Source of the DNA: Egibacteraceae bacterium | Lineage (GTDB): Bacteria; Actinomycetota; Nitriliruptoria; Euzebyales; Egibacteraceae | Assembly: GCA_040905805.1 (NCBI GenBank) | Contig: JBBDQS010000008.1 | Location: 1 to 61,285, forward strand | DNA: 61,285 nucleotides | Direction of reading: 5' to 3' | Shown here: piece by piece, positions 14,005 through 22,564 of the stretch | How positions within the stretch are numbered: the first letter of the stretch is position 1 | How the letters are laid out: each line of letters begins with the position of its first letter | The notes under the pieces: model-generated | Told to the model about the DNA's origin: nothing | The model's database searches: none | Seen by the model: the letters and a program-made list of their open reading frames with translations, nothing else | Translations under genes and position numbers: made by a program

Positions 14005-14373
14005 TTAGCGTGACGGTGGTTCTGCGTCGAACTCGCGGTAGTGGCGGGCGAGGTGGTCGTAGACGGCCGCGATCTCGTCCTCGGGCAGGTCGACACCGCC
14101 GCGTCCGCCGGTGATCACGTTCATGGCCGCGGCGACCCCGGACCAGACGACCTTGAGCTCCCCATCGACCAGCGCGTGGTGGGGCAGCTTGTAGGCGGTC
14201 TTGAGCTGGGGCGGGTCGTGTTCGTCGGCTGACTCGTCGTACCAGGCATGCGCGTTGGCGACGGCGTCCCAGCCGCCGTGCCCGATGATCCGGTCGAGCT
14301 CGTCGGTGCCGCTCCAGTCCCAGGCGCGGTCGCGGGGAGCGGTCGGGCTGGCGTGTAGTTCGGGTACCGCCAT
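14005..14373 (-). CDS. Small protein resembling a phage head-protease-associated domain
   Basis: The 122-residue protein reads WDWSGTDELDRII, then AHAWYDES, YKLPHHALVDGELKVVWSG and VDLPEDEIAAVYDHLARHY. From memory this matches the YKLPHH...VYNHLARHYREF domain found at the end of some actinophage prohead-protease or capsid-associated proteins, here alone and not fused. A domesticated phage fragment is the natural reading, but its function is unknown. ATG 14373 has GGAGG nine bases upstream. It lies inside the lysS-repeat-flanked segment. Confidence 0.7.
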   Translation of the reverse strand: MAVPELHASPTAPRDRAWDWSGTDELDRIIGHGGWDAVANAHAWYDESADEHDPPQLKTAYKLPHHALVDGELKVVWSGVAAAMNVITGGRGGVDLPEDEIAAVYDHLARHYREFDAEPPSR

Positions 14374-14778
14374 GATGGGGTTCCTCCACTATCGATCCTC
14401 TGTCGGGCCACGTTCGAGCCTGCCCGCCCGGGTTCCGGCTGAAGCGTGGGTTCGGCCTCGTCGCACGGCCGGGGGCTCGGCTGTCAAGGGCCATCTGAAC
14501 CTGCCCATGGGCAGGAGAACTGCCCGCTGGTGGCCATGGTTCCTGCCCGCTGGTGGCCATCGCAGCTGCCCACGGGTGGGCCCGGGCTGGGCGAGTCCGC
14601 CGGCGCTGAGCAGGTGCGGGTGCGGCGGACGCCCGGCGGCTGGTGGTGGGTGCAAGGGGGTGAGGGGGAGCGCGGCACGGGCATCCAGCGTGCGCGGGCG
14701 TGTGGGTGGCAGGTCGGCGGCGGTGATCAACGCGAGGACGAGCGCGTGCAGCTGGCGGTCACGGGGCCGCCAGCGGTC
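14374..14778. other. Gene-free stretch with palindrome and short direct repeats
   Basis: I see no gene here. It contains a perfect 16-bp palindrome (CCTGCCCATGGGCAGG, 14500-14515). An exact 18-bp direct repeat (CTGCCCGCTGGTGGCCAT) follows at 14520-14537 and 14543-14560, with a weaker further copy near 14566. The repeats lie ~130 bp upstream of the phage-type gene start and could be regulatory. Confidence 0.6.
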
Positions 14779-15081
14779 TCAGGCGTCACCCCGCAAGTGG
14801 GCGGCCTTGTCACCGATCGATCCCAGCAGCATCCCGAACGATCCCACGATGAAGAGCCACGTACCCACGACCTGGGTCGACCCCCACAAGAAGAGCACCG
14901 AACCCACGAAGAAGGCCACGTTTCCGGCCAGACCGAGCCGGGCGTGCAGCCAGTGGAACCGTTCGAACGTGTCGAGCAACTTCGTGCGAGCACCACGAGG
15001 AGCAGCCGAGCCGTCGTCCGCGCGGTTCTGACCGTGTGCGCGCGACGGGGTCGCATCGGCGTGCGGCTCCTTTCCGGTCAT
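14779..15081 (-). CDS. YrhK-like membrane protein
   Basis: The 100-residue protein has a charged N-terminal 35 residues, then FERFHWLHARLGLAGNVAFF, the signature of YrhK-like domains. Two transmembrane helices follow (about 50-68 and 72-90, VGTWLFIVGSFGMLLGSIGD). The function of YrhK proteins is unknown. AAAGGAGG seven bases before ATG 15081 is the strongest ribosome site nearby. It is part of the segment between the lysS repeats. Confidence 0.85.
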   Translation of the reverse strand: MTGKEPHADATPSRAHGQNRADDGSAAPRGARTKLLDTFERFHWLHARLGLAGNVAFFVGSVLFLWGSTQVVGTWLFIVGSFGMLLGSIGDKAAHLRGDA

Positions 15082-15472
15082 GCCGTCCTCCTTTGTAGGA
15101 TCAGGCCCCGTTCAGTTCAGTGTCTGCCACGGGTGTGGGGCGAGTGGTCCGGGGTGTGCATGCTCCAAGCAGCCGGTCCGACGAGGGAGTGCTCGTGGCG
15201 AGCGACGAACACGACTTTCAGGACGAGCTGCTCGAACATCTGGGGCAGTCGCTCCGATTCTCCGACGCCTACACGTGCAGGAGACAAAGCCGCGGGTCGT
15301 GGAGCTCCGCGAGGCGCTGACCGCGCCGGCAAGCCGGTCCCGCCCATCCGTCCACTCACGCGTTGCTGTTGCCACTTGGGCCTACCCATCAACACCTGCT
15401 GCCGAACTGAGCCGGAGATGACCCGAGCCATCCGTCCCTCCCCGTGGCCCGGCTGGCACCCGCGCACTATGC
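15082..15472. other. Gene-free stretch with a possible truncated plus-strand gene start
   Basis: No complete gene is visible. A plus-strand frame at 15189-15320 begins GTG after GAGGGAG and reads VLVASDEHDFQDELLEHLGQ before losing coding character. It could be the 5' stub of a gene cut by the rearrangement that made the adjacent lysS repeat, but this is weak. Confidence 0.35.
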
Positions 15473-15696
15473 CCGTGGCCGCGGCGCAAGACCAGGCGGC
15501 CCGCCACGGCGACCGTCTCGCCGGTCTCCTGGGCCGGCTCGAGCCGGCCGTCGAAGCGGTCCCGGACGCCGGCCAGCGAGTCGGTGACCACCACGCCCAC
15601 GGGATAGGGGTCGACACCCTGCGCTCGCAGCCGCTCGAGGGTGGCGTGGCGGTCGGCGATCAGGTCGTCGAGGCGGGTCTCACGGTCGTCGGTCAT
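15473..15696 (-). pseudogene. lysS: Duplicated 5' fragment of lysS
   Basis: The fragment starts with the lysS ATG at 15696 and keeps the first ~74 codons ([20 protein letters not shown]... to RRGHG), with three base differences from the intact gene 2696 bp away. Downstream the frame leaves lysS and stops at 15382. It lacks every catalytic motif, so it is not a second enzyme. The upstream DUF885 gene reads 17 nt into it, a normal operon overlap, which suggests this copy keeps the original lysS upstream context. Confidence 0.93.
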
Positions 15697-17242
15697 GACT
15701 TCGGGAGACTAGACGACCGCCCGGGAACGGCGACCGGGGGGCGTCCAGTGCCGTGTCCATGAGCCCCAGGGGCGGCGCGCCGAGCGCCAGCAGCGCCCGG
15801 TGGAAGCGCTGGAGGCCGTAGCCGGCGCCCCACCGCCGGCGGGCGTCGTCGCGCAGCTCGCGGATCGCGAGCTTGCCCCAGGTGTAGCGGCCGTAGGTGG
15901 GGTCGAAGGTGGCGCGGTTGGCCTCGGCCTGCGCGGAGGGCTCCGGCAGGTAGGCGTCGCGCTCGAAGGCGGCGGTCGCCTCCTCCATGCTCATGGCACC
16001 GGTGTGCACGCCGATCGACACGAGCAGCCTGGTGACGCGCAGGAGGGCCTTGCACGCGACCCCGACGGCGTAGCGCGGGTCGCCGTCGCGGAAGCCCTCC
16101 TCCACCAGCAGCTCCTCGGCGTAGTGCGCCCAGCCCTCGACGAACGCCGGGGAGTGCAGGGCCTTGCGCACGTCGCCGGGGGCCCGGCGCAGCGCCCGGC
16201 CGTGGGTGAAGTGGCCGGGCGCGACCTCGTGCGCGGTGGTGCTCGGCAGCCCCGTGTAGGTGAACGTGGCCAGCCAGCCCTCCTGGCGCTCGGGGGACCA
16301 GCTGGGGTCGGGCAGGGTGATCAGGTACCAGGAGGGTCCGTCGTCCTCGAACGGCGCCGCCCACGACAGCATCGCGGTGGCCCACCGGCGCGAGGCCGGG
16401 CTCGGCGCGACATGCACGATCCCGTCGGGCTCGTCCTCGACCAGGGCGGCGTCCGCGGTGAAGTGGAGGACCTCGTCGGTGAGCGCGCGGGCGGTGTCGA
16501 GGAGACCCTCGGCGTCGGGGTACCCGCTGTTCAGCCGCCGAACGGCCTCGGGGACGGGCACGCCCGGGCACGCCCGCCCGCACGCCTCGGCGAGCAGATC
16601 GGTGACGCGAGTGCGCTCTGCCTCCCCCTGGCGGTACAGCCGCTCCAGCGAGACGGTGGTGGCCTCGGGGGCGCCCAGCAACCGCTCGAGCGCGCGGGCG
16701 CCGAGGGCGGGGCTGGGGTCCCCGGAGCCGGCCGCCTCCTCGAGGTGGGCCACCAGCCGGCGGTGGGCCGGGATGGCGGCGGCATCCCCGGGCAGCTCGG
16801 GGTCCAGGACCTCGGCCAACCCCCGCACCGAGCCGAGCAGCGCCGCGGCCGTCGGCGCCGGGACCGCGTCGAGGGCGCGCAGGCCCGCGCCGATGGCGTC
16901 CGGCCATGCGGCCAGGTGCCGGCCGCGGGCGGCCACGCGCTCGGACTCGGGGGCGTAGTGGCGCGCGTAGACCGAGATATCGAGGTTGTCCAGGAGCAGG
17001 CGCGGGTTGCTGCGGTGCAGGGCCACCTCGTCGAACAGCACCCGCACGGAGTCCTCGAAGGCCGCCAGGTGGGCCTCGTCGTGGCGGCCTTCGAGGGCCG
17101 GCCCGCCGAGGCGGCCAAGGCCCGCCCGCACGCCCTCCGGGGAGAGGTCGGCCACGTGACCGTCGTACTGATGCAGCCCGGCCTGCTCACGGGCGGCGGG
17201 CACGAGCAGGTCGCAGACGGCGCGCAGTCGGGGGTCGATCAT
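15680..17242 (-). CDS. DUF885 family putative metallopeptidase
   Basis: The 520-residue protein belongs to the DUF885 family, which resembles thermolysin-like/M32 metallopeptidases. Around residue 340 it has the metal-binding HEVAPGHF (HExxxGH-type), followed by FVEGWAHYAEELLVEEG with the downstream glutamate. WGKLAIRELRD lies near the C-terminus. No signal peptide is seen, so it is probably cytosolic. ATG 17242 was chosen where family-like sequence begins (MIDPRLRAVCDLLV). Its 3' end overlaps the lysS fragment start by 17 nt. It follows coaX by 29 bp in the same direction. Confidence 0.88.
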   Translation of the reverse strand: MIDPRLRAVCDLLVPAAREQAGLHQYDGHVADLSPEGVRAGLGRLGGPALEGRHDEAHLAAFEDSVRVLFDEVALHRSNPRLLLDNLDISVYARHYAPESERVAARGRHLAAWPDAIGAGLRALDAVPAPTAAALLGSVRGLAEVLDPELPGDAAAIPAHRRLVAHLEEAAGSGDPSPALGARALERLLGAPEATTVSLERLYRQGEAERTRVTDLLAEACGRACPGVPVPEAVRRLNSGYPDAEGLLDTARALTDEVLHFTADAALVEDEPDGIVHVAPSPASRRWATAMLSWAAPFEDDGPSWYLITLPDPSWSPERQEGWLATFTYTGLPSTTAHEVAPGHFTHGRALRRAPGDVRKALHSPAFVEGWAHYAEELLVEEGFRDGDPRYAVGVACKALLRVTRLLVSIGVHTGAMSMEEATAAFERDAYLPEPSAQAEANRATFDPTYGRYTWGKLAIRELRDDARRRWGAGYGLQRFHRALLALGAPPLGLMDTALDAPRSPFPGGRLVSRSHDRRP

Positions 17243-17271
17243 CGGCGCGAGGGTACCCGCGCCACCACCGG

Positions 17272-18039
17272 TTACGTGTTGCGGTCCCAGATCATCCGCA
17301 GGCCCCGCAGGGTCAGCCACGGGTCGTGGTGGTCGATGGTGCGGCAAGCCCGCACGATCGGAGGGGCGAGGCCACCGGTGGCGATCACGACGGGTGCCGT
17401 CTCCATCTCGGTGGCGAGCTCCTCGACGATGCGGTCGACCGCGCCGGCGAACCCGTACACCGCGCCGACCCGCATGGCCTCGACCGTGCTGCGGCCGATC
17501 GCGCGGGTGGGTTCGACCAGCTCGATGCGGGGCAGCTGCGCGCCCTTGGTGGACAGCGCGGACATCGACGTGGCGATGCCCGGCGCGATGGCCCCGCCGA
17601 CGAACTCGCCCTTGCCGGTGTAGACGTCGAAGCTGGTGGCGGTGCCGAAGTCCACGACCACCCCCGGGCCCCCGTGCCGGGCGTAGGCCGCCAGGGCGTT
17701 GACCAGCCGGTCCGAGCCCACCTCGCGGGGGTTGTCGACGTCCAGGGCCATGCCCGTGCGCACGCCCGGTCCGACGAACACGGGCATGAAGTGGAAGTAC
17801 TTGTGGGTCATGACCCGCAGCATCTCGGTGACCACCGGAACGACCGAGCACACGATCACGCCGTGCACGTTCTTGGAGAACGACAGGTCCGCGAAGGACA
17901 TCAACCCGCCGAAGAGCAGCGCGAGCTCGTCGGGGGTGCGCTGCGCCTCGGTCGAGATGCGCCAGTGCTCGACCAGGTCCTCGCCGCTGAACACGCCGAT
18001 GACCGTCTGGGAGTTGCCCACGTCCACGGCGAGCAGCAC
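17272..18039 (-). CDS. coaX: Type III pantothenate kinase
   Basis: CoaX phosphorylates pantothenate in the first step of coenzyme A synthesis. The 255-residue product shows the ASKHA phosphate loop (LLAVDVGNSQTVIGVF at the N-terminus), the GSDRLVNALAA motif, and the adenosine/phosphate segment DFGTATSFDV...GGAIAPGI. The start is GTG 18039, two bases after the nadC stop. With panC and panD immediately upstream, the operon makes pantothenate and commits it to CoA. Confidence 0.95.
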   Translation of the reverse strand: MLLAVDVGNSQTVIGVFSGEDLVEHWRISTEAQRTPDELALLFGGLMSFADLSFSKNVHGVIVCSVVPVVTEMLRVMTHKYFHFMPVFVGPGVRTGMALDVDNPREVGSDRLVNALAAYARHGGPGVVVDFGTATSFDVYTGKGEFVGGAIAPGIATSMSALSTKGAQLPRIELVEPTRAIGRSTVEAMRVGAVYGFAGAVDRIVEELATEMETAPVVIATGGLAPPIVRACRTIDHHDPWLTLRGLRMIWDRNT

Positions 18040-18041
18040 CG

Positions 18042-18884
18042 CTACGCCCCGTCCAGGTCGAGGCCGATGTCCAGGGCCGCCGCGGAGTGGGTCAGCGCGC
18101 CGACCGCGACGGCGTCCACGCCCGTCTCGGCGACGGCGCGCACCGTGGCGAGGTCGATGGCGCCGCTGGCCTCCACGAAGATCGGCTGGGGCTCCCGCCG
18201 GGCGCGGGCCACGCCGCGGCGCAGGGCGTCCAGGGTGAAGTTGTCGAGCAGCACCGCCCGGGCGCCGGCGGCCAGCGCCCGGTCGAGCTGGTCGAGGTCG
18301 TCGACCTCGACCTGCACCGGGCGTCCCCGCGCACCGTCCAGCGCCGCTCTCGTGGCAGCGGCGACCCCGCCGGCGGCGGCGACGTGGTTGTCCTTGACGA
18401 GCAGGCCGTCGCCCAGGCTGCGGCGGTGGTTGACCCCGCCCCCCGCGGCCACGGCGGCCTTCTGGAGGCCACGCAGGCCCGGCAGGGTCTTGCGGGTGTC
18501 GCGCACGACGCACCCGGTGCCGGCCACCGCCGCCACGTACCGGGCGGTGGCGGTGGCCACCCCCGACAGGTGCGAGAGCAGGTTCAGGGCGGTGCGCTCG
18601 CCCGCGAGCACGGCCCGGGTCGGCCCGGCGACGGTGGCCAGGGTGGCGCCCGCCTCGACCAGGTCGCCGTCGCGCACCAGGGCCGTGAACCCGACGGCGC
18701 CGTCCACCGCGGCGAAGACGGCGTGGGCGGCGTCGAGGCCGGCGACCACGCCCGCGGCGCGGGCGACCAGGCGTGCGGTGGCGCCGGCGTCCGCGGGCAC
18801 GGTCGCGGCGGAGGTGGCATCCCCGCCTTCGCCGAGGTCCTCGGCCAGGGCGGTCGCGACGACCGCCTGCACCCCACCCGTCAT
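18042..18884 (-). CDS. nadC: Nicotinate-nucleotide pyrophosphorylase (carboxylating)
   Basis: NadC converts quinolinate and PRPP to nicotinate mononucleotide in de novo NAD synthesis. The 280-residue product carries the expected [20 protein letters not shown], the [20 protein letters not shown] segment, and the C-terminal [24 protein letters not shown] 18884 overlaps the panD stop as ATGA, indicating coupling. nadA and nadB are not in this window. Confidence 0.96.
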   Translation of the reverse strand: MTGGVQAVVATALAEDLGEGGDATSAATVPADAGATARLVARAAGVVAGLDAAHAVFAAVDGAVGFTALVRDGDLVEAGATLATVAGPTRAVLAGERTALNLLSHLSGVATATARYVAAVAGTGCVVRDTRKTLPGLRGLQKAAVAAGGGVNHRRSLGDGLLVKDNHVAAAGGVAAATRAALDGARGRPVQVEVDDLDQLDRALAAGARAVLLDNFTLDALRRGVARARREPQPIFVEASGAIDLATVRAVAETGVDAVAVGALTHSAAALDIGLDLDGA

Positions 18885-19282
18885 GAGGTGGACAGCACGT
18901 CCTCGATCCGGGTCGCCGCGGTCTCCGGCCGGCCCGGGATGGCCCGGTTGTCCTCGCCGCAGTACACGACGGTGGGGACGTGCGCGCGAGCCTCGGCGTC
19001 GGTGTAGGTGGCGTAGGAGATCACGATGACCGTGTCGCCAGGTGCCACGAGCCGGGCCGCCGCACCGTTCAGGCACAGCTCGCCCGAGCCGCGCTCCCCG
19101 GCGATGACGTAGGTCTCCAGGCGCGCGCCGTTGTCGATGTCGACGACTTGGACCTTCTCGTGGTCGAGGAGGTCGGCCGCCGCCATCAGGTCCGGGTCGA
19201 TGGTGATCGAGCCCATGTAGTGCAGGTCGGCTCCGGTCACCGTGGCCCGGTGCAGCTTGGACTTCATCAGGGTGCGCAGCAT
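18881..19282 (-). CDS. panD: Aspartate 1-decarboxylase
   Basis: PanD makes beta-alanine from aspartate for pantothenate synthesis. The 133-residue proenzyme contains the self-cleavage site Gly24-Ser25 in [10 protein letters not shown], where the pyruvoyl group forms, and the conserved N-terminal [16 protein letters not shown]. It is 18 bp after panC and overlaps nadC by 4 bp. Confidence 0.96.
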   Translation of the reverse strand: MLRTLMKSKLHRATVTGADLHYMGSITIDPDLMAAADLLDHEKVQVVDIDNGARLETYVIAGERGSGELCLNGAAARLVAPGDTVIVISYATYTDAEARAHVPTVVYCGEDNRAIPGRPETAATRIEDVLSTS

Positions 19283-19300
19283 CGTGCTCCCTTTCCCGTG

Positions 19301-20176
19301 TCAGTCCGCCGGTCGTCGGGTGCCTGGTCTGGCTACTCGACTGTCGGGGGGATCCAACCGGATGGTGTCGATGAGGCGGGTCGTGCCCACGTGGGCGGCC
19401 ACGAGCGCCTGCGCCGGGCCCTCCACGACGCCCTCGAGCGGTTCGAGGGTCTCGGGGTCACCGACCTCCGCATAGTCGAGGCGGACACCGGGCGCAGCCT
19501 CCAGTGTACGGCGCAGGTCGCTACGCGCCCCGTCGGCGTCGCCACCCCATGTGGCGGCGACCGCGCGCAATGCCGCCGACAGCGCGCGGGCGGCCTGCCG
19601 CTGCCCCGGGGAGAGGTAGGCGTTGCGGCTGGACAGCGCGAGGCCGTCGGCTGCCCGCACGGTCGGGCACGCGACGACCACCACGGGCAGGCCCAGGTCC
19701 GCGACCAGGACGCGGATGATGGTGAGCTGCTGGTAGTCCTTCTCGCCGAAGTAGGCGCGGTCGGGGCCGGTGACGGCGAGCAGCTTGGTGACGATCGTGG
19801 CGACGCCGTCGAAGTGGCCTGGACGGCGGGCGCCCTCCAGACGGTCGCCGAGCTCGCCGACGCGCACGGTGACCACCGACGGCGCGAAGCCCGCCGGGCT
19901 GAGCACCAGGTCGGCGCCCAGGCGATCGAGCCGCGCGACGTCAGCGTCGAGGTCGCGGGGATAGGTGGCGAAGTCCTCGTCTGGTCCGAACTGCAGCGGG
20001 TTCACGAAGATGCTCACGACGGTGACGTCGCACTCGTCGGCTGCCCGGGCCACCAGCGCACCGTGACCGTCGTGCAGGGCGCCCATGGTGGGCACCAGCC
20101 CGATGGTCGCGCCGGCTCGCCGGTGCGGGGCCAGCGCGGCGCGCAGGGCCCCAGCGGTGCGCACCACCTCAGTCAC
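19301..20176 (-). CDS. panC: Pantothenate synthetase
   Basis: PanC condenses pantoate with beta-alanine using ATP. The 291-residue product has the HxGH-class PTMGALHDGH motif, NPLQFGPDEDFATYPRD, the FGEKDYQQL loop and LALSSRNAYLS. I place the start at GTG 20176 (VTEVVRTAGALRAAL), which overlaps the upstream stop by 8 bp; the ATG at 20242 would add 22 non-conserved residues. panB is not in this window. Confidence 0.94.
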   Translation of the reverse strand: MTEVVRTAGALRAALAPHRRAGATIGLVPTMGALHDGHGALVARAADECDVTVVSIFVNPLQFGPDEDFATYPRDLDADVARLDRLGADLVLSPAGFAPSVVTVRVGELGDRLEGARRPGHFDGVATIVTKLLAVTGPDRAYFGEKDYQQLTIIRVLVADLGLPVVVVACPTVRAADGLALSSRNAYLSPGQRQAARALSAALRAVAATWGGDADGARSDLRRTLEAAPGVRLDYAEVGDPETLEPLEGVVEGPAQALVAAHVGTTRLIDTIRLDPPDSRVARPGTRRPAD

Positions 20177-21050
20177 CGCCGCCCCCACGGCTGTCGGTGG
20201 CGTCGAGGACGCGTGCGACCGCGGCGGCGGCATCAGGGTCAAGGCCCGCCCGGCGGGCGTGGCGCAGCGCCAGGCGCGCCAGCTCCAGGTAGGCGTCGAC
20301 CGCCTCGGGCATCGCGGTGCGCAGCTCCTCCAGCTGGCTGGCCAGGGTGCCGGCGTCCCCGCGACGCACGGGGCCGGTCAGGGCCTCGGCGCCCCGCTGC
20401 GCGGCGTTGCCCGCGGCGGTGGTGGCCAGGGTCCCGAGGAAGGCGCTCGGGTCGCTCACGCCCGCGCCGAGCAGCAGGTCCCGGGCCAGGGTGACCACGC
20501 TGGAGGTGGCGTTCGCACCCACCACGAGGCCGGTGTGGTACAGGGTCCGGCTGCCGGCGGCCACGGTGACCGGGCTGCCCCGCAGGTCCGTGACGAGCAC
20601 GCGCGCCCAGCCGAGGTCGGCATCGTCGGCGGTGACCGCCCACGACACCCCCGCCAGGCTGTCGGCGCCGGCGTCGGGGTCGGGGAAGGTGTGGGCGGGG
20701 TGGCACGCGGCCACCCGGGCGCCCGCGACCCTCGCCGGGCGCAGCACCTCGACGTCGAAGCCGCCGGCGACGTGCACCCAGCGGCTGCCCTCGGCGACCC
20801 CGTCGTCGCGAGCCACCCCGCGCACCACGGCGGCCACCGCGTCGTCGGGCACGCACACGACCACCAGCTCGGCGGTGCGGGCCGCGGCAGCCGCCGCCAG
20901 GGGCACCGCGCCGGGCAGGCGCCGACAGAACGCGTCCAGCGCGTCCCGGCCTCGCCCGGCGACCGCCACGACGGGGTAGCCGGCCCGGTCCAGGGCAATG
21001 CCCAGCGCGGTACCCACGCGGCCCGGCCCGATGATCGCGGTGCGCCTCAC
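20169..21050 (-). CDS. Rossmann-like/DUF2520 NAD(P)-binding protein
   Basis: The 293-residue protein has an N-terminal dinucleotide-binding fold (RRTAIIGPGRVGTALGIALD) and a C-terminal DUF2520 helical domain (CHPAHTFPD, GLVVGANATSSVVTLARDLL). Such proteins sit in actinobacterial pan/fol operons. Their place in the operon suggests a reductase role in pantothenate synthesis, for example ketopantoate reduction, but that is not shown by the sequence. GTG 21050 overlaps the folK stop by 4 bp. Confidence 0.9.
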   Translation of the reverse strand: MRRTAIIGPGRVGTALGIALDRAGYPVVAVAGRGRDALDAFCRRLPGAVPLAAAAAARTAELVVVCVPDDAVAAVVRGVARDDGVAEGSRWVHVAGGFDVEVLRPARVAGARVAACHPAHTFPDPDAGADSLAGVSWAVTADDADLGWARVLVTDLRGSPVTVAAGSRTLYHTGLVVGANATSSVVTLARDLLLGAGVSDPSAFLGTLATTAAGNAAQRGAEALTGPVRRGDAGTLASQLEELRTAMPEAVDAYLELARLALRHARRAGLDPDAAAAVARVLDATDSRGGGGD

Positions 21051-21577
21051 GGGAGCCGTACCTGCGACCCGACCATGGTCACGCCCTCGATCGGGGCGAG
21101 CCTGGCCAGCGCGGCGGTCAACGAGGTCCCGTCCGGCAGGGCCTCGCCCGGGGCGACCTCGATGAGGGGCACCAGGGCGAACGCCCGCTCGACCAGCCGG
21201 GGATGGGGGATCTGCAGCCTGCGGGTCGCCACCGTGCGGGGGCCGTACAGGAGCACGTCCATGTCGATGGTGCGCGCCCCCCACCGCACCGTGCGGTCCC
21301 GGCCGAGCGCCGCCTCGATCACGTGGCAGAGATCCAGCAACCTGGCGGGGGAGCGCCGGGTGCCGACCCGGACGGCGACGTTGAGGTACTCCTCCTGCTC
21401 GGGGCCGCCCACGGGCGCGGTCTGGTAGACGCTCGACACCGCCTGCACACTGGTGCGCGCGTCGGCGTCCAGGCCGTCGACGGCTGCCTGCAGGTAGGTC
21501 AGCCGGTCACCGAGGTTGCTGCCGAGGCCCAGGTAGGCGACCTCCGCGTGACCGACCGGGGGGATGATCGCGCTCAT
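21047..21577 (-). CDS. folK: 2-amino-4-hydroxy-6-hydroxymethyldihydropteridine diphosphokinase
   Basis: HPPK transfers pyrophosphate from ATP to the pterin before dihydropteroate synthase. The 176-residue product shows AYLGLGSNLGDR, SSVYQTAPVGGPEQEEYLN, the catalytic RTIDMDVLLYG and IPHPRLVERAFALVPL. ATG 21577 overlaps the folB stop as ATGA. Confidence 0.96.
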   Translation of the reverse strand: MSAIIPPVGHAEVAYLGLGSNLGDRLTYLQAAVDGLDADARTSVQAVSSVYQTAPVGGPEQEEYLNVAVRVGTRRSPARLLDLCHVIEAALGRDRTVRWGARTIDMDVLLYGPRTVATRRLQIPHPRLVERAFALVPLIEVAPGEALPDGTSLTAALARLAPIEGVTMVGSQVRLP

Positions 21578-21933
21578 GGGGCGGTGCGGCGGATGACGAC
21601 CGCGACGGCATCCAGCTCCAGCGGGATGGCCACCTCCGGCTTGGCGACCCGCACCTCCACGGCCGTGACCCCCGCCTCGCGCAGCGCGAGGCCGGCCAGG
21701 TGCGAGGCCAGCCCTTCGATCAGCGTGAACCGGGTCCCGGCGACCTCCTCGGCCACCGCGCGTGCCAAGGCGTCGTAGTCTACGGTGTCGGCGAGCGCGT
21801 CGGAGGAGGCCGCGGCCGTCAGGTCGCACTCCAGCACGAGGTCGATGGCGAACATCTGCCCGCGTTGACGCTCCTCGGGGAAGACACCGTGGTGTCCGAA
21901 GACCTGGAGGCCGGAGATCTCGATGCGGTCCAT
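21574..21933 (-). CDS. folB: Dihydroneopterin aldolase
   Basis: FolB cleaves dihydroneopterin in folate synthesis. The 119-residue protein has the family opening MDRIEISGLQVFGHHGVFPE, the DYDALARAV segment and the lysine in VRVAKPEVAIP. It is separated from its partners folE and folP by the plus-strand cassette at 22.0-24.5 kb and is divergent from the J-domain gene, with a 90-bp shared intergenic region that must hold its promoter. Confidence 0.96.
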   Translation of the reverse strand: MDRIEISGLQVFGHHGVFPEERQRGQMFAIDLVLECDLTAAASSDALADTVDYDALARAVAEEVAGTRFTLIEGLASHLAGLALREAGVTAVEVRVAKPEVAIPLELDAVAVVIRRTAP

Positions 21934-22023
21934 GGCCGTGCGCAGGATAGCGCCGGGGTGTGCTCCATCGCCCGACTGGGTAGGTGGATGTCATGCAGCG
22001 CCTGCCACCGCCGCGAGGTGGAC

Positions 22024-22311
22024 ATGACCCCGGAGACGGCTCGTTCCCTGTTGCATGTGCCCCCCACCGCATCCTCCGCCGAGGTCGAACAGGCCTTCCG
22101 TCTCCTGGCTCCCGGGAGACATCCCGACCGAGGCGGCGACGCGGAGGACTTCCGCCTGCTGCTGCAGGCGAGAGCGGTCCTCCACGCTCGCCGATCCAAG
22201 GGCCCGCACACACCGCTGACCGTCGTCCATCGAGGACCGTGGTGGCAGCGTCTGCTCCGCGCGCTGCACCGATCCCTCGGGCGGAGCTCATCGGTCCCCA
22301 GGGTCAGATGA
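22024..22311 (+). CDS. Small J-domain (DnaJ-like) protein
   Basis: The 95-residue protein has a short J-domain: LLHVPPTASSAEVEQAFRLL, the HPD tripeptide in GRHPDRGGD, then FRLLLQARAVL. A basic 30-residue tail follows, with WWQRLLRALHRSLG. J-domains stimulate Hsp70 ATPases through HPD. GAGGTGG precedes ATG 22024. As first gene of the Asp23 cassette it may link DnaK to that system; this is inference. Confidence 0.75.
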   Translation: MTPETARSLLHVPPTASSAEVEQAFRLLAPGRHPDRGGDAEDFRLLLQARAVLHARRSKGPHTPLTVVHRGPWWQRLLRALHRSLGRSSSVPRVR

Positions 22312-22351
22312 TCGTCATGGCGCCGACCAGCCGAGAAGAGAGGGGAACGCC

Positions 22352-22531
22352 GTGACCACTGCTCGGTTCGGCACGCTCGTGGGCCTTGCCATCGGCGCGG
22401 TCTGGGTGTTCGCAGGCTTCACGAGCGCACTGCTCGTGGCTGCCCTGGCCGCGGTCGGCTTCGTCGTCGCCTTGATGATCGAAGGGCGCGTCGACGTCAC
22501 CGAGTATCTCGGGCACCGCCACGACGAATGA
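22352..22531 (+). CDS. Small DUF2273-like membrane protein
   Basis: A 59-residue product starts at GTG 22352 behind AGAGGGG. Two hydrophobic stretches (VGLAIGAVWVFAGFTSALLV, then AALAAVGFVVALMIEG) are followed by a short charged tail. Small two-helix DUF2273 proteins commonly sit beside Asp23 genes in actinobacteria and firmicutes, which fits the neighbours. Confidence 0.75.
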   Translation: MTTARFGTLVGLAIGAVWVFAGFTSALLVAALAAVGFVVALMIEGRVDVTEYLGHRHDE

Positions 22532-22564
22532 CCGCAGCGCACACCGGATGAAAGGAAGCACACC

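Noticed and set aside
14500-14515. An attachment site for an integrase
   Set aside because: The palindrome is isolated. No integrase, tRNA or second copy at the island borders supports it.
15382-15696. A second lysyl-tRNA synthetase
   Set aside because: Only the first 74 codons are present and no catalytic motif remains; it is a duplicated fragment.
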